DNA from: a bacterium
Lineage (GTDB): Bacteria > Methylomirabilota > Methylomirabilia > Methylomirabilales > 2-02-FULL-66-22
Direction of reading: 5' to 3'
NCBI GenBank assembly: GCA_029580855.1
Contig: JAKPQH010000002.1
Span: 1 to 42,143 of the forward strand
DNA: 42,143 bases
Shown: positions 1 through 9,197 of the stretch, one piece after another
Layout: each line of letters begins with the position of its first letter
Numbering within the stretch: the first letter of the stretch is position 1
Program-made: the position numbers and the translations under genes
The notes under the pieces: generated by a model
What the model was told of the DNA's origin: nothing
Database searches by the model: none
What the model saw: the letters and a program-made list of their open reading frames with translations, nothing else

Positions 1-111
1 ATGGAGATCACGCTCATCGCGCCCATCGCCATGGAGAAGGAGCTCCGCTTCGCCATCCGCGAGGGGGGCCGGACCGTGGGCGCCGGCGTGGTGAGCGAGG
101 TGCTGGAGTAG
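1..111 (+). CDS. tuf: Elongation factor Tu, C-terminal end (partial)
   Basis: The frame open from base 1 ends in a TAG and reads the last 36 residues of EF-Tu: [15 protein letters not shown], then [13 protein letters not shown]. This is the closing strand set of domain 3, with the conserved [14 protein letters not shown] block. EF-Tu carries aminoacyl-tRNA to the ribosome as a GTP complex. The start lies outside the window. Its place just upstream of rpsJ is the common str/S10 junction in bacteria, so rpsL, rpsG and fusA probably lie further upstream; that is inferred, not seen. Confidence 0.95.
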   Translation: MEITLIAPIAMEKELRFAIREGGRTVGAGVVSEVLE

Positions 112-177
112 GGGGACGGCTGCGGGGGTCCGCGGACGCGCGGCGGCAGAGGCCCGAAACGGGCGTCAGGGTAGGGA

Positions 178-486
178 ATGGACAACCAGAAGATTCGCAT
201 CAAGCTGAAGGCGTACGACCACCGGCTGCTGGACCAGGCGGTGAAGGACATCGTGGGAACGGTGGAGCGCTCGGGCGCCTTGATCTCCGGGCCAGTCCCG
301 CTGCCGACCAAGATCAGCCGCTACACCGTGCTCCGGTCTCCCCACGTGGACAAGAAGTCCCGGGAGCAGTTCGAGATCCGCACCCACGTTCGGATGATGG
401 ACATCGTGCAGCCCACGCCGCAAACGGTGGACCAGCTCATGCGGCTGGACCTTCCGGCCGGGGTGGATGTCGAGATCAAACTCTAA
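178..486 (+). CDS. rpsJ: 30S ribosomal protein S10
   Basis: The 102-residue product has the usual length and the full S10 pattern: the N-terminal [14 protein letters not shown] strand-helix, the central GPVPLPTK loop that reaches into the 30S head, and the [12 protein letters not shown] block. S10 also pairs with NusB in transcription antitermination, which in principle links this operon to nusA further along. It opens the S10 operon 66 bases after tuf. The ATG at this position is the only start that gives the canonical N-terminus. The following gap to rplC is unusually long for this operon and holds an inverted repeat. Confidence 0.98.
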   Translation: MDNQKIRIKLKAYDHRLLDQAVKDIVGTVERSGALISGPVPLPTKISRYTVLRSPHVDKKSREQFEIRTHVRMMDIVQPTPQTVDQLMRLDLPAGVDVEIKL

Positions 487-490
487 CGGG

Positions 491-598
491 GATCGCCGAT
501 CGCCGGTTGCCGACTGCAGATTGAGAAGAACGGACCCAAACGCCCCATGCGGCGACCTCGATCTGCAAACCGCAATCCGCAATCGGCGATCGGCGATG
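491..598 (+). repeat. Imperfect dyad repeat element between rpsJ and rplC
   Basis: Two perfect 14-base arms, ATCGCCGATCGCCG at 492-505 and its reverse complement CGGCGATCGGCGAT at 584-597, flank a loop of about 78 bases. Pairing continues imperfectly inward (GTTGCCGA..CTGCAGATTG against GATCTGCAAACCGCAAT), so each arm is about 30 bases. Read from the right arm on the minus strand the unit is a degenerate 7-8 base repeat (ATCGCCG, ATCGCCG, ATTGCGG, ATTGCGG, TTTGCAG). It has no T-tract and no ORF. It resembles an interspersed REP-type or miniature palindromic element more than a terminator. Most other gaps in this ribosomal cluster are under 100 bases. Confidence 0.65.
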
Positions 599-609
599 GT
601 TAGGCGGCG

Positions 610-1239
610 ATGGCAATCGGGTTGGTAGGACGAAAAGTCGGTATGACCCAGGTCTTTGACGAGCGCGGCAAGGCCGTGCCGGTGACGGTGATCCAGGCCG
701 GTCCGTGCCCGGTGGTGCAGCGGAAGACCGCGGACCGGGACGGCTACGAGGCTATCCAGATCGGTTTCGAGACGCTGACCAACCAGAACCGGGTGCCCCG
801 TCCGCTGCGCGGCCATTTTGACAAGGTGCAGACCGCCTACCAGCGTTTCCTGCGCGAGATCCGACTGCGGGGCGGCGAGGGTGAGTTCGCCGTGGGGCAG
901 ATCCTGACGGTCAGCGTCTTTGCCGCCGGGGACCGAGTGCGGGTATCGGGGATCACCAAGGGGCGGGGCTTCCAGGGCGGGGTAAAGCGCTGGAATTACC
1001 GAGGCGGCGCCATGACGCATGGGGCCATGTTCCACCGGGCTCCGGGGTCCATCGGGGCGTCCTCGTACCCGTCGCGGGTGTTCCGCGGGCATCGCATGCC
1101 GGGGCACATGGGCGCCCAGCGCGCCACGGTGCGCGGGCTCCGCGTGGTGTCCGTGGACGCGGAGAACAACCTGGTGCTGGTCGAGGGCGCGGTACCCGGC
1201 CCCAGTGGCGGGATGGTCACGATCCAGAAGGGAAAGTGA
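610..1239 (+). CDS. rplC: 50S ribosomal protein L3
   Basis: The product is 209 residues, normal for L3. It starts with the conserved LVGRKVGMTQVF and carries KGRGFQGGVKRW at about residues 117-128, the W-finger extension that approaches the peptidyl transferase centre. HRMPGHMG follows near residues 161-168. L3 is an early 23S rRNA assembly protein. The segment APGSIGASSYPSRVFRG lacks the glutamine that PrmB methylates in Escherichia coli L3, as in many non-proteobacterial L3 proteins. The coding end is 41 bases before rplD. Confidence 0.98.
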   Translation: MAIGLVGRKVGMTQVFDERGKAVPVTVIQAGPCPVVQRKTADRDGYEAIQIGFETLTNQNRVPRPLRGHFDKVQTAYQRFLREIRLRGGEGEFAVGQILTVSVFAAGDRVRVSGITKGRGFQGGVKRWNYRGGAMTHGAMFHRAPGSIGASSYPSRVFRGHRMPGHMGAQRATVRGLRVVSVDAENNLVLVEGAVPGPSGGMVTIQKGK

Positions 1240-1280
1240 GGACCGGTCTCCGGCCGACCGCGGCGAGACCGGATGAGCGC

Positions 1281-1910
1281 ATGGCGACACTCGTGGATGT
1301 GGTAAACGCGAAGAACGAGACGGTGGATCGCTGCGAGCTGCCCGAGGCGGTTTTTTCGGTACCCGTGAAACCGCACCTGCTGCACGAGGTGGTGCGGATG
1401 CAGCTCGCCAAGCGGCGCCAGGGCACGGCGGACACCAAGGGCCGCTCGGACGTGAGCGGTGGCGGGAAGAAGCCCTGGAAGCAAAAGGGCACCGGGCGTG
1501 CGCGCGCGGGGTCGTCGCGCTCCCCGCTGTGGCGGCATGGCGGCACGGTCTTTGGCCCGCAGCCGCGCTCGTACGCGTACGGGGTGCCGAAGGCCGTCCG
1601 GCGGCATGCGCTGCTGGCCGCCCTGACCGCCAAAGCGCAGGCCGGCGCGGTCCGCGTGCTGGAGTCGCTCGGCCTCGAACGGCCGAGCACCAAAGCCATG
1701 GCGGCCCTGCTCAAGGGGGCCGGGGTGGCGGGCAAGGCTCTCGTGGTGCTCCCGACGCGGGACGAGACGCTGGAGAAGTCGGCGCGCAACCTGCCGGCGG
1801 TCCGGGTGCTCACGGTCCAGGGTCTCAACGTGTACGACGTGCTGAAGGCGGATACCCTGGTCCTCACGCCGGAGGGAGTCCACACCCTGCGGGAGGTGCT
1901 GGCGTCATGA
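1281..1910 (+). CDS. rplD: 50S ribosomal protein L4
   Basis: The product is 209 residues when started at the ATG giving [14 protein letters not shown] longer in-frame opening at 1236 adds 15 unconserved residues and overlaps rplC, so it was not used. The loop [19 protein letters not shown] is the hallmark extension that lines the nascent peptide exit tunnel. [16 protein letters not shown] follows as in other L4 proteins. L4 binds domain I of 23S rRNA, and in enterobacteria it also represses its own operon; whether that applies here cannot be told. Its stop overlaps the rplW start (ATGA), which suggests translational coupling. Confidence 0.97.
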   Translation: MATLVDVVNAKNETVDRCELPEAVFSVPVKPHLLHEVVRMQLAKRRQGTADTKGRSDVSGGGKKPWKQKGTGRARAGSSRSPLWRHGGTVFGPQPRSYAYGVPKAVRRHALLAALTAKAQAGAVRVLESLGLERPSTKAMAALLKGAGVAGKALVVLPTRDETLEKSARNLPAVRVLTVQGLNVYDVLKADTLVLTPEGVHTLREVLAS

Positions 1911-2197
1911 AAGGACCCCATCACGTCGTGCAGCGCCCGCTCTTGACCGAGAAGGGAACGCGGTTGAAGGAGGAGGGGAACCAATACCTCTTTCGTGTAA
2001 GCAAGCGGGCCAACAAGGTGGAGATCAAGCGCGCCATCGAGACCCTGTTCAAGGTCACGGTGCTGGAGGTGCACACGCTGCCCGTGCGGGGCAAGGCGAA
2101 GCGGCTCGGCCGCTTCCAGGGCCGGCAAGCGGATTGGAAAAAGGCCATTGCCACCCTGAAGGCGGGGGATTCGATCGAGGTGTACGAAGGCGTGTAA
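1907..2197 (+). CDS. rplW: 50S ribosomal protein L23
   Basis: The product is 96 residues. It has the L23 signature [12 protein letters not shown] at the start, [13 protein letters not shown] in the middle, and the basic strand [11 protein letters not shown]23 sits at the tunnel exit and is the docking site for trigger factor and SRP. It starts inside the rplD stop codon, and the frame continues to the TAA, 39 bases before rplB. The protein is compact and without extension. Confidence 0.97.
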   Translation: MKGPHHVVQRPLLTEKGTRLKEEGNQYLFRVSKRANKVEIKRAIETLFKVTVLEVHTLPVRGKAKRLGRFQGRQADWKKAIATLKAGDSIEVYEGV

Positions 2198-2236
2198 CGG
2201 ACCGCGGGCCGCGGTCCGCGAGTGAAGGACAGGGCC

Positions 2237-3055
2237 ATGCCAGTTCGCAAGTACCGACCGACATCGCCGGGGCGACGCTTCCAGAGCGTCTCGACGTTCG
2301 AAGAGGTGACCAAGAAGACGCCGGAGAAATCCCTCCTGGCCCCCTTGCGCCAAACGGGCGGGCGGAATACGCGGGGACGCCTGACGTGTCGGCATCGTGG
2401 CGGCGGCCACAAGCGGATGTACCGGCTGATCGATTTCCGGCGCGAGAAGACGGGGGTGCCGGCCAAGGTAGTGGCGGTGGAGTACGACCCGAACCGCTCC
2501 GCGCGCATCGCGCTGCTCCACTATGCCGACGGGGAGAAGCGGTACATCCTGGCCCCGTTGGGTCTCAAGGTGGGGGACCAGCTGATGTCCGGCCCCGAGG
2601 CCGAGGTGCGGGTGGGTAACGCGCTGCCGCTGCGCAACATCCCGCTGGGTCTCAATGTCCACAACGTGGAGCTGCAGCCGGGCCAGGGGGCGCGGCTGGT
2701 GCGCACGGCGGGGGCCATGGCGCAGTTCGTCGCCAAGGAGGGGGAGCACGGGCTGCTGCGGCTGCCGTCCGGCGAGATGCGCAAGGTCCGGCTCGACTGT
2801 ATGGCCACCGTGGGTCAGGTCGGCAACCTGGATCACGAGAACGTGTCCATCGGCAAGGCGGGCCGCTCCCGCTGGCTGGGGATCCGTCCGTCGGTGCGCG
2901 GTGTGGCCATGAACCCCCACGACCACCCCATGGGGGGAGGCGAGGGCAAGAGCTCCGGGGGGCGCCACCCCTGCAGCCCGTGGGGCAAACGCGAGGTCAA
3001 AACCCGCAAGCGGGGAAAGTTCTCCGACCGCTACATCGTGAAGCGGCGGAAGTAG
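2237..3055 (+). CDS. rplB: 50S ribosomal protein L2
   Basis: The product is 272 residues from the ATG that gives [14 protein letters not shown]; a GTG 15 bases upstream adds only five residues. The C-terminal block [19 protein letters not shown] contains the Asp-His pair (local 229-230, Asp228/His229 in E. coli numbering) near the peptidyl transferase centre. The RNA-binding part holds TPEKSLLAP and [13 protein letters not shown]2 is needed for subunit association and peptidyl transfer. The C-terminus [15 protein letters not shown] is typical. Confidence 0.98.
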   Translation: MPVRKYRPTSPGRRFQSVSTFEEVTKKTPEKSLLAPLRQTGGRNTRGRLTCRHRGGGHKRMYRLIDFRREKTGVPAKVVAVEYDPNRSARIALLHYADGEKRYILAPLGLKVGDQLMSGPEAEVRVGNALPLRNIPLGLNVHNVELQPGQGARLVRTAGAMAQFVAKEGEHGLLRLPSGEMRKVRLDCMATVGQVGNLDHENVSIGKAGRSRWLGIRPSVRGVAMNPHDHPMGGGEGKSSGGRHPCSPWGKREVKTRKRGKFSDRYIVKRRK

Positions 3056-3110
3056 CCGGGCTCCCGCGGCCCGCGCGACGGCGCGGGCGCGTGGAGCGGA
3101 CGGAGGCAGC

Positions 3111-3395
3111 GTGGCGCGGTCATTGAAGAAGGGGCCGTACGTCGAGGCCAAGCTGGGCAAGCGGATCGAGGAGATGAATCGGGCGCGGGAGAAGAAGGTC
3201 CTCAAGACGTGGTCGCGCCGCTCGACGATCACGCCGGAGTTCGTGGGGCACACGCTGGCGGTGCACAACGGGAAGAAATTTATCCCGGTGTATGTCACCG
3301 AGAACATGGTGGGACACAAGCTGGGCGAGTTTTCCCCCACCCGCACGTTCCGCGGCCACAGCGCGCACACCGCCAAGGCCACGGCGCCGAAATAG
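3111..3395 (+). CDS. rpsS: 30S ribosomal protein S19
   Basis: The product is 94 residues from a GTG start preceded by a purine-rich GGAGG-like stretch (ggacggaggcagc). [12 protein letters not shown] is the universal S19 N-terminus. The core [20 protein letters not shown] and [10 protein letters not shown] complete the family pattern. S19 binds 16S rRNA in the 30S head with S13. It lies between rplB and rplV as in all S10 operons. No start other than GTG preserves the N-terminus. Confidence 0.97.
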   Translation: MARSLKKGPYVEAKLGKRIEEMNRAREKKVLKTWSRRSTITPEFVGHTLAVHNGKKFIPVYVTENMVGHKLGEFSPTRTFRGHSAHTAKATAPK

Positions 3396-3470
3396 CCGGG
3401 ACGGACAGAATCGCCCGCCGGGTTCGTGGTCCAGCCGTGCGGACCGGACGCCGGCGGCCGGGGTCAAAAC

Positions 3471-3818
3471 ATGGCAGAAGCCAGAGCAGTGGCGCGCTTC
3501 GTGCGCGTGCCGGCGCAGAAGGCCCGCCTCGTGGCGGATCTCATCCGGGGCAAGGACGTGAACAGCGCCCTGGTGCAGGTACAGCTGACCCGGCGCCAGG
3601 CGGCGCGCGTGGTAGAGAAGGTGCTCCGCTCCGCGATGGCGAACGCCACCCAGAACCACGGCGTCCGGGACGTGGACCGCCTGATGGTGGCCGAGGCTTA
3701 CGTGAACGAGGGGCCGACCATGAAGCGGATCCAGCCGCGGGCCATGGGCCGCGCCTACCGGATCCGCCGGCGCAGCAGCCATATCACCATCGTCCTGCAG
3801 GAGCGGGGACAGGCGTAG
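3471..3818 (+). CDS. rplV: 50S ribosomal protein L22
   Basis: The product is 115 residues from the ATG giving [24 protein letters not shown] at 3426 would add 15 residues with no family similarity. [20 protein letters not shown] and the C-terminal [17 protein letters not shown] are the L22 hallmarks. The loop [16 protein letters not shown] corresponds to the hairpin that lines the exit tunnel and affects macrolide sensitivity. It is followed 61 bases later by rpsC. Confidence 0.97.
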   Translation: MAEARAVARFVRVPAQKARLVADLIRGKDVNSALVQVQLTRRQAARVVEKVLRSAMANATQNHGVRDVDRLMVAEAYVNEGPTMKRIQPRAMGRAYRIRRRSSHITIVLQERGQA

Positions 3819-3879
3819 ACCGGGCTTCGCGCCCGTGCCGGCCCGCGGCGCGGACCCGCACGGGGCGAGGGAGGACGGC

Positions 3880-4605
3880 GTGGGACAGAAGACGCACCCC
3901 TTGGGATTTCGGCTCGGCGTCATCAAGACGTGGCGCTCGCGCTGGTATGCCGGCAGAAGTTACGCCGACACGCTGCACGAGGATCTCCGGCTGCGGCGTT
4001 ACATCAAGGAGCGGCTGCAGCACTCGGGTGTCTCCCGGATCGAGATCGAGCGGAAAGCGGATCAGATCCGCATCATCATCCACACCGCGCGACCGGGCAT
4101 CATCATCGGGAAGAAGGGCTCCGAAGTCGAGAAGCTGCGCGCCGAGCTGGGCAAGATGACAAAAAAAGAGATCCGGTTGGATATCGAGGAGGTGCGCAAG
4201 GCCGAGACCGACGCACAGCTGGTGGCGGAGCAGATCGCCCAGCAACTGGAGCGGCGTGTGGCCTTCCGGCGCGCCATGAAGAAGGCCGTCCAGTCCGCCA
4301 TGCGGCTGGGCGCGCAGGGGGTCAAGGTTGCCTGCGCCGGCCGGCTCGCCGGGGCCGAGATCGCCCGCTCCGAGTGGTACCGCGAGGGCCGGGTTCCCCT
4401 GCACACCCTGCGCGCGGACGTCGACTTCGGCCTGACCAACGCCAACACGACCTACGGGATCATCGGGGTGAAAGCGTGGGTGTTCCACGGCGAGGTGCTC
4501 CCCGAGACCCTGGGCGTCGAGACCAAACCAGCGGAACGGTTACGGGATCTGCGCCCGGCGGATCGCCCGCGCCGCCGCCGGACCCCCGCGCCGCCGCGCG
4601 GCTGA
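3880..4605 (+). CDS. rpsC: 30S ribosomal protein S3
   Basis: The product is 241 residues from a GTG that yields [13 protein letters not shown], the conserved S3 N-terminus; a larger frame opening at 3835 adds an unlikely 15-residue leader. A KH type II domain is clear, with [17 protein letters not shown] at about residues 63-79. The C-terminal domain holds [31 protein letters not shown], given here only as a region. S3 forms part of the mRNA entry gate and helicase. The last ~25 residues are Arg/Pro rich and poorly conserved. Confidence 0.97.
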   Translation: MGQKTHPLGFRLGVIKTWRSRWYAGRSYADTLHEDLRLRRYIKERLQHSGVSRIEIERKADQIRIIIHTARPGIIIGKKGSEVEKLRAELGKMTKKEIRLDIEEVRKAETDAQLVAEQIAQQLERRVAFRRAMKKAVQSAMRLGAQGVKVACAGRLAGAEIARSEWYREGRVPLHTLRADVDFGLTNANTTYGIIGVKAWVFHGEVLPETLGVETKPAERLRDLRPADRPRRRRTPAPPRG

Positions 4606-4623
4606 CGAGGCGAGGAGCAACCC

Positions 4624-5046
4624 ATGCTGGTCCCCAAGCGGGTCAAATATCGCAAGCAGCAACGGGGCCGCCGGTCCGGTCTGGCCACGCGGGGCAGCAA
4701 CCTGGCGTTCGGCCAGTACGGGCTCAAGGCGCTGGAGGCCGCCTGGATCACAAACCGGCAGATCGAAGCGGCGCGGCGCGCGATGACGCGGTACGTGAAA
4801 CGGGGCGGGAAGGTGTGGATCCGGCTGTTCCCCGACAAACCCATCACCTCCAAGCCCGCCGAGACACGCATGGGCAAGGGCAAAGGCGCCCCGGAGGGGT
4901 GGGTGGCGGTGGTAAAACCCGGCCGCATCCTCTACGAGATGGAAGGCATCTCCGAGACCGAGGCGAAAGAGGCCATGCGGCTTGCCGCCATGAAGCTGCC
5001 CATCGCCACCCGGTTCGTGACTCGGAAGCCGACGGGAGCCGCGTGA
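4624..5046 (+). CDS. rplP: 50S ribosomal protein L16
   Basis: The product is 140 residues. [16 protein letters not shown] begins it as in nearly all L16 proteins, and [20 protein letters not shown] marks the conserved central loop that reaches the A-site. L16 organises the 23S rRNA around the A- and P-tRNA acceptor arms. Its TGA overlaps the rpmC ATG, an arrangement that favours coupled translation and is common for rplP-rpmC. Confidence 0.98.
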   Translation: MLVPKRVKYRKQQRGRRSGLATRGSNLAFGQYGLKALEAAWITNRQIEAARRAMTRYVKRGGKVWIRLFPDKPITSKPAETRMGKGKGAPEGWVAVVKPGRILYEMEGISETEAKEAMRLAAMKLPIATRFVTRKPTGAA

Positions 5047-5255
5047 TGAAGTACGTCGAGCTGAAGGACCTGACGGCGGAGGAGCTCCGGCAGAAGGCGG
5101 CCGGACTTCAGGACGAGCTGTTCAAGCTCCGCATCCGCCAGGCCACGTCCCAGGTGGAGAATCCCATGCGCATCCGACAGCTGCGCCGCGACATCGCCCG
5201 GGTGCGGACGGCGCAGCGCGTCCTGGCGGGGGCGGCGGACAAGGGAGGGCGGTAG
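5046..5255 (+). CDS. rpmC: 50S ribosomal protein L29
   Basis: The product is 69 residues, entirely two helices. [17 protein letters not shown] and [20 protein letters not shown] are the L29 signature, and [13 protein letters not shown] closes the second helix. L29 lies next to L23 at the tunnel exit. It starts on the last base of the rplP stop codon and ends one base before the rpsQ ATG, so the three genes are translationally tight. Confidence 0.97.
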   Translation: MKYVELKDLTAEELRQKAAGLQDELFKLRIRQATSQVENPMRIRQLRRDIARVRTAQRVLAGAADKGGR

Positions 5256-5256
5256 G

Positions 5257-5517
5257 ATGGCGGAGGAGCGCAGCCGGCGGCAGACGACCGTCGGCACCGT
5301 CGTCAGCGACAAGATGCAGAAGACGGTGGTGGTGGAGATCTCGCGCCTGGTGCGGCACCTGGGCTACGGCCGCATGGTGAGCCGCCGGACGCGGGTGAAG
5401 GCCCACGCCGAGCAGGGCACCTGCCAGATGGGCGACACCGTCCGGCTGATGGAGACGCGACCGCTCTCGCGGGACAAGCGGTGGCGCGTGGTCGAGGTGC
5501 TGCAGAAGGCCGTTTAG
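5257..5517 (+). CDS. rpsQ: 30S ribosomal protein S17
   Basis: The product is 86 residues with an OB fold. [17 protein letters not shown] is the conserved first strand pair, and [20 protein letters not shown] is the S17 signature. It binds 16S rRNA early in assembly. The start is directly after rpmC. The short Arg-rich N-terminus (MAEERSRRQ) is typical of high-GC lineages. Confidence 0.97.
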   Translation: MAEERSRRQTTVGTVVSDKMQKTVVVEISRLVRHLGYGRMVSRRTRVKAHAEQGTCQMGDTVRLMETRPLSRDKRWRVVEVLQKAV

Positions 5518-5583
5518 CGGGATTCCCGCCGGCCGGCCCGCGCGGGGCGCGGATCGGATGCAGGCGACAGACAGGACAGAGCC

Positions 5584-5952
5584 ATGATCGGCCTCCGAAC
5601 GATTCTGGATGTGGCGGACAACTCCGGGGCGAAGCGCATCTCGCTGATCAAGGTCCTGGGCGGCTCCGCCAAGCGGTACGCACGTCTGGGCGACGTCATC
5701 GTCGCCAACGTCAAGGAGGCGGTTCCCGAAGGGTCGGTGCGCAAGGGGGCCGTCGTGAAGGCCGTGGTGGTTCGGACGGTGAAGGAGCGGCGGCGGTCCG
5801 ACGGCAGCTATATCAAGTTCGACCGCAACGCGGCCGTCCTCATCGACGACCACAACGACCCGGTGGGGACCCGCATCTTCGGGCCCGTGGCGCGCGAGTT
5901 GCGCGAGGCCCGGTTTATGAAGATCATCTCCCTGGCGCCGGAAGTCATCTGA
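5584..5952 (+). CDS. rplN: 50S ribosomal protein L14
   Basis: The product is 122 residues, the standard length. [18 protein letters not shown] and the signature region [20 protein letters not shown] are both present, with [13 protein letters not shown] at the end. L14 forms intersubunit bridges with 16S rRNA and is the binding site of RsfS. It opens the spc-type segment, 66 bases after rpsQ, with no terminator in the gap. Confidence 0.98.
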   Translation: MIGLRTILDVADNSGAKRISLIKVLGGSAKRYARLGDVIVANVKEAVPEGSVRKGAVVKAVVVRTVKERRRSDGSYIKFDRNAAVLIDDHNDPVGTRIFGPVARELREARFMKIISLAPEVI

Positions 5953-5982
5953 GGGGGCGGGCGCGTTTCTCGGGGGCGAACC

Positions 5983-6312
5983 ATGGGCGTGGGACATCGA
6001 CTGGCAGTCCAGAAGAACGACCAGATCGAGGTGATCGCCGGCAAGGACAAGGGCAAGCGGGGCAAGGTGCTGCGTGTCCTGCCCAAGCTGGACAAGATCT
6101 TGGTGGAGAAGATCAATTTCGTCAAGCGACACACCAAACCCGGGCGGCTGGGCCAGCGGGGCGGCATCCTGGAGCGGGAGAACCCCCTCCACGTGTCCAA
6201 CGTCCAACTGGTGTGCGGGAAGTGCGACCGCCCGGTTCGGGTGGGTCGCACGCAACTAGCCGACGGACGCAAAGTCCGCGTGTGCCGCGAGTGCGGCGAG
6301 ACATTGGATTAG
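5983..6312 (+). CDS. rplX: 50S ribosomal protein L24, zinc-ribbon form
   Basis: The product is 109 residues. The KOW motif [19 protein letters not shown] is at residues 11-29. [18 protein letters not shown] leads into a C-terminal four-cysteine ribbon, with C78/C81 and C101/C104, suited to bind zinc. L24 starts 50S assembly. The cysteine ribbon is the ancestral form; E. coli L24 lacks several of these residues. The ATG follows a GGGGG stretch. Three bases separate it from rplE. Confidence 0.96.
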   Translation: MGVGHRLAVQKNDQIEVIAGKDKGKRGKVLRVLPKLDKILVEKINFVKRHTKPGRLGQRGGILERENPLHVSNVQLVCGKCDRPVRVGRTQLADGRKVRVCRECGETLD

Positions 6313-6315
6313 GCC

Positions 6316-6963
6316 ATGGCGGATAAAGCGGAGCGCAAGGGCCGCGCGGCGGCGGCCAAAGCCGACAAGGGCGAGAAGGCGGTTAAGGGCAAGGCCGAGC
6401 CGGCGCCCAGCATCCCCCGGGTTCCCGCGCGTCTGCGGGAGCGGTTCCGGACCGAGATCGCCCCGGCTCTCATGCGGCAGTTCAACTATGCGAATCGCAT
6501 GCAGGTCCCCGAGATCCGGAAGGTCGTGGTCAACATGGGTCTGGGGGAGGCGGTGGCGAACGGCAAGGTGATCGACGCCGCCGTGGCGGAGATGGCGGCC
6601 ATCACCGGCCAGAAGCCGGTGGTGACGCGGGCCAAGAAGTCGGAAGCCTCCTTCAAGCTGCGCGCCGGGATGCCCATCGGTTGCAAGGCCACCATGCGGG
6701 GCGAGCGGATGTACGAGTTCCTGGACCGGCTGCTGTCCATCGCGCTGCCCCGCATCCGAGATTTTCGCGGCGTGCCCGCCAAATCGTTCGACGGCCGCGG
6801 GAACTACGCGCTGGGCATTCGCGAGCAGCTGATCTTCCCCGAGATCCGCTACGATAAGGTGGAGGCGACCCGGGGCATGGACATCTGTATCGAGACCTCC
6901 GCCCGCACCGACGAGGAGGCTCGGGCATTGCTGGAACACATCGGCTTTCCGTTCCGAAAGTAG
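6316..6963 (+). CDS. rplE: 50S ribosomal protein L5 with N-terminal extension
   Basis: The product is 215 residues against about 179 for ordinary L5. The core starts near residue 37 ([17 protein letters not shown]) and contains [28 protein letters not shown] and [18 protein letters not shown]5 binds 5S rRNA and contacts the P-site tRNA. The first 36 residues are Ala/Lys-rich and low complexity. They could be real, since the ATG is right after rplX and no internal ATG or GTG sits at the core boundary. A basic disordered tail would fit rRNA binding. Confidence 0.96.
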   Translation: MADKAERKGRAAAAKADKGEKAVKGKAEPAPSIPRVPARLRERFRTEIAPALMRQFNYANRMQVPEIRKVVVNMGLGEAVANGKVIDAAVAEMAAITGQKPVVTRAKKSEASFKLRAGMPIGCKATMRGERMYEFLDRLLSIALPRIRDFRGVPAKSFDGRGNYALGIREQLIFPEIRYDKVEATRGMDICIETSARTDEEARALLEHIGFPFRK

Positions 6964-6975
6964 ACGAGAGGCGCC

Positions 6976-7161
6976 ATGGCCAAGACCAGCCTGATCATCA
7001 AACAGCAGCGGGCCCCGAAATTCGCGGTGCGCCGGTACCACCGGTGCCGAATCTGCGGACGGCCTCGCGGCTACATTGGGAAGTTCGAGATGTGCCGTGT
7101 CTGCTTCCGCAACCTGGCCCTGCGGGGGGAGGTTCCGGGCGTGATCAAGGCGTCCTGGTAG
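6976..7161 (+). CDS. rpsZ: 30S ribosomal protein S14, zinc (type Z) form
   Basis: The 61-residue length identifies the short S14. CRIC at residues 24-27 and CRVC at 40-43 form the zinc site absent from the long E. coli type. [12 protein letters not shown] and [18 protein letters not shown] are family hallmarks. It binds 16S rRNA in the 30S head. No zinc-independent copy is present in this window. It sits between rplE and rpsH, the standard position. Confidence 0.97.
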   Translation: MAKTSLIIKQQRAPKFAVRRYHRCRICGRPRGYIGKFEMCRVCFRNLALRGEVPGVIKASW

Positions 7162-7191
7162 CCCCCGGCCCCGCCACCCGTGGAGTGACGA

Positions 7192-7590
7192 ATGTCAATG
7201 ACGGACCCCATCGCGGACATGCTGACCCGGATCCGGAACGCCAACCAGGCGTTGCTGGAGCGCGTGGACATCCCGGCGTCCCGTTTCAAGGTGGAACTCG
7301 CCAAGATCCTCAAGGCCGAGGGCTTTATCCGGGCGTATCGGCTGATCGACGACACCAAACAGGGGACCCTCCGGGTGTACCTGAAGTTCGGGCCGGGCAA
7401 CGAGCGTGTCATCCAGGGGATTCGGCGCGTCAGCCGGCCGGGGCTCCGCGTCTACCGGAAATCTCCGCAGATTCCCAAGACGGCGGGTGGGCTGGGCGTG
7501 GCCGTTGTGTCCACCTCCCATGGTCTCATGAGCGGCAAGGCCGCCCGGGAGCGGGGCGTGGGCGGCGAGATCCTGTGTTACGTGTGGTAA
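7192..7590 (+). CDS. rpsH: 30S ribosomal protein S8
   Basis: The product is 132 residues. DPIADMLTRIRNANQA is the N-terminal S8 signature, and GVAVVSTSHGLMSGKAARE is the conserved C-terminal RNA-binding signature. In E. coli S8 represses the spc operon by binding an mRNA site near the L5 start; no matching site was identified here. A 78-base GC-rich gap to rplF follows with no clear terminator. Confidence 0.98.
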   Translation: MSMTDPIADMLTRIRNANQALLERVDIPASRFKVELAKILKAEGFIRAYRLIDDTKQGTLRVYLKFGPGNERVIQGIRRVSRPGLRVYRKSPQIPKTAGGLGVAVVSTSHGLMSGKAARERGVGGEILCYVW

Positions 7591-7668
7591 GATAGGCAGC
7601 CCCGCGCGGCGCCGGGCCCGGTACGGGTCGGCCGGTCGCGCGGACGGGCGGCGCGGAGTCCTAGGCGA

Positions 7669-8211
7669 ATGTCACGCATCGGCAAGCTTCCGATCCCCGT
7701 ACCCGACGGGGTCCAGGTGCAGATTCACGGGCAGAACGTCACGGTGAAGGGGCCCAAGGGGACGCTCAAACTGGCGACGGACCCCGCCGTGCAGGTGCAG
7801 CTCGAGGACCGCCACATCCTGTGCCGACGGTCCTCCGACGAAAAGGCCCACAAGGCGCTCCACGGCCTGACGCGCAGCCTGCTGCGCAACATGGTGGATG
7901 GGGTGCTGAAGGGCTTCGAGCGGCGCTTGGATCTGGTAGGGGTGGGGTACCGCGCTTCCCTCCTCGGGTCCAAGAGCTTGAACCTGGCGCTGGGGTACTC
8001 CCATCCCATCGTTTACCCCATCCCCGAGGGGATCACGATCGAGGTCAAGGATCAGACCCAGGTCCTGGTGAGCGGTATCGACAAGCAACTGGTGGGAGCG
8101 GTGGCGGCCAAGATCCGGAGTTTCCGACCACCGGAGCCCTACAAGGGCAAGGGCGTGAAGTACGCCGAGGAGCGGATCCGGCGCAAGGCGGGCAAGACCG
8201 GCGCCAAGTAG
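7669..8211 (+). CDS. rplF: 50S ribosomal protein L6
   Basis: The product is 180 residues with the duplicated L6 fold. MSRIGKLPIPVPDGV opens it, and the C-terminal signature PEPYKGKGVKYAEERIRRKAGK, quoted here in parts PEPYKGKG and KYAEE, ends it. L6 lies at the base of the L7/L12 stalk, near the sarcin-ricin loop. KGFERRLDLVGVGYRA is the interdomain segment. Confidence 0.98.
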   Translation: MSRIGKLPIPVPDGVQVQIHGQNVTVKGPKGTLKLATDPAVQVQLEDRHILCRRSSDEKAHKALHGLTRSLLRNMVDGVLKGFERRLDLVGVGYRASLLGSKSLNLALGYSHPIVYPIPEGITIEVKDQTQVLVSGIDKQLVGAVAAKIRSFRPPEPYKGKGVKYAEERIRRKAGKTGAK

Positions 8212-8268
8212 CCGTGCGACGGCGGCGGCGCGGAGCGCCGCGGCCCGGCGGGAGAAGAGAGGTCGCAG

Positions 8269-8637
8269 GTGGCACAGATCCAGGAGAAACGAGCGGCGCG
8301 CGCGCGCCGGCACGCGCGCGTGCGCAAAGCGGTGCGGGGCACGGCGTCGCGGCCGAGGCTCTGCGTGTTCAGGAGTCTACGGCATATCTACGCGCAGATC
8401 ATCGACGACGACCAGGGTCGGACGCTGGTGGCGGCGTCGACCGCCTCCACCGACTTCCCGAAGGCGGGCGAACACCTGAAGAAGACCGAGGCCGCCAAGG
8501 CGGTGGGAACCCTGGTGGCGGACCGGGCGCTGGCAGCCAAGATTGAGACGGTGGTCTTCGACCGGGGCGGCTATCCGTTCCACGGGCGGATCAAGGCCCT
8601 GGCGACCGCCGCCCGGGAGAGGGGGTTGAAATTCTGA
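8269..8637 (+). CDS. rplR: 50S ribosomal protein L18
   Basis: The product is 122 residues from a GTG preceded by [33 protein letters not shown] is the basic N-terminal segment that binds 5S r[22 protein letters not shown] and the final [16 protein letters not shown] are L18 signatures. The stop TGA overlaps the ATG of rpsE by one base, a coupling arrangement. Confidence 0.97.
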   Translation: MAQIQEKRAARARRHARVRKAVRGTASRPRLCVFRSLRHIYAQIIDDDQGRTLVAASTASTDFPKAGEHLKKTEAAKAVGTLVADRALAAKIETVVFDRGGYPFHGRIKALATAARERGLKF

Positions 8638-9197
8638 TGGGTGCCGCACGGACGGTCCAGCGCATCAATACGGAAGGGATGCGATTGGTGGAGCGCGTGG
8701 TCCACATCAACCGCGTCGCCAAGGTCGTGAAGGGCGGGCGCCGGTTCAGCTTCAGCGCCCTGGTGGTGGTGGGGGACCAGGGCGGCCACGTCGGCATGGG
8801 GTTGGGGAAGGCCAACGAGGTTCCCGAAGCCATCCGCAAGGGGATCGAGGAGGCGAAGAAGGGGCTGGTCAAGGTTTCCCTGCGCGACACCACGATCCCG
8901 CACGAAGTCCTCGGCGTCTACGGCGCCGGGCGCGTCCTTCTCAAGCCTGCCTCGGTCGGGACCGGGGTCGTGGCGGGCGGGGCGGCCCGGGCGGTCCTGG
9001 AGGTCGTCGGCATCCGGGACGTCCTGTCGAAGTCGCTGGGTTCGGACAACCCGCACAACGTCGTGAAGGCGACGATCCAGGGCCTGCGGGAGCTCCGCTC
9101 CGCGCAGCAGGTGGAGCGGGTGCGCGGGCGCCAGGCCGCCCCCCTCGCCGCGGAGGAGTCGGCGCCGGCCGCGAATCCGGCAGGAGGCCAGCCGTGA
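8637..9197 (+). CDS. rpsE: 30S ribosomal protein S5
   Basis: The product is 186 residues. The double-stranded RNA-binding-like N-domain holds [20 protein letters not shown], and [20 protein letters not shown] is the classical S5 signature. [20 protein letters not shown] follows. S5 lies at the mRNA entry channel and influences decoding accuracy. The last ~25 residues are Ala/Pro rich and variable. It overlaps rpmD by four bases. Confidence 0.97.
   Translation: MGAARTVQRINTEGMRLVERVVHINRVAKVVKGGRRFSFSALVVVGDQGGHVGMGLGKANEVPEAIRKGIEEAKKGLVKVSLRDTTIPHEVLGVYGAGRVLLKPASVGTGVVAGGAARAVLEVVGIRDVLSKSLGSDNPHNVVKATIQGLRELRSAQQVERVRGRQAAPLAAEESAPAANPAGGQP

Noticed and set aside
1217..3382. 721-codon open frame on the minus strand opposite rplD-rpsS
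   Set aside because: It lies wholly antisense to five unmistakable ribosomal genes. Long antisense frames are expected where the third codon positions are mostly G or C.
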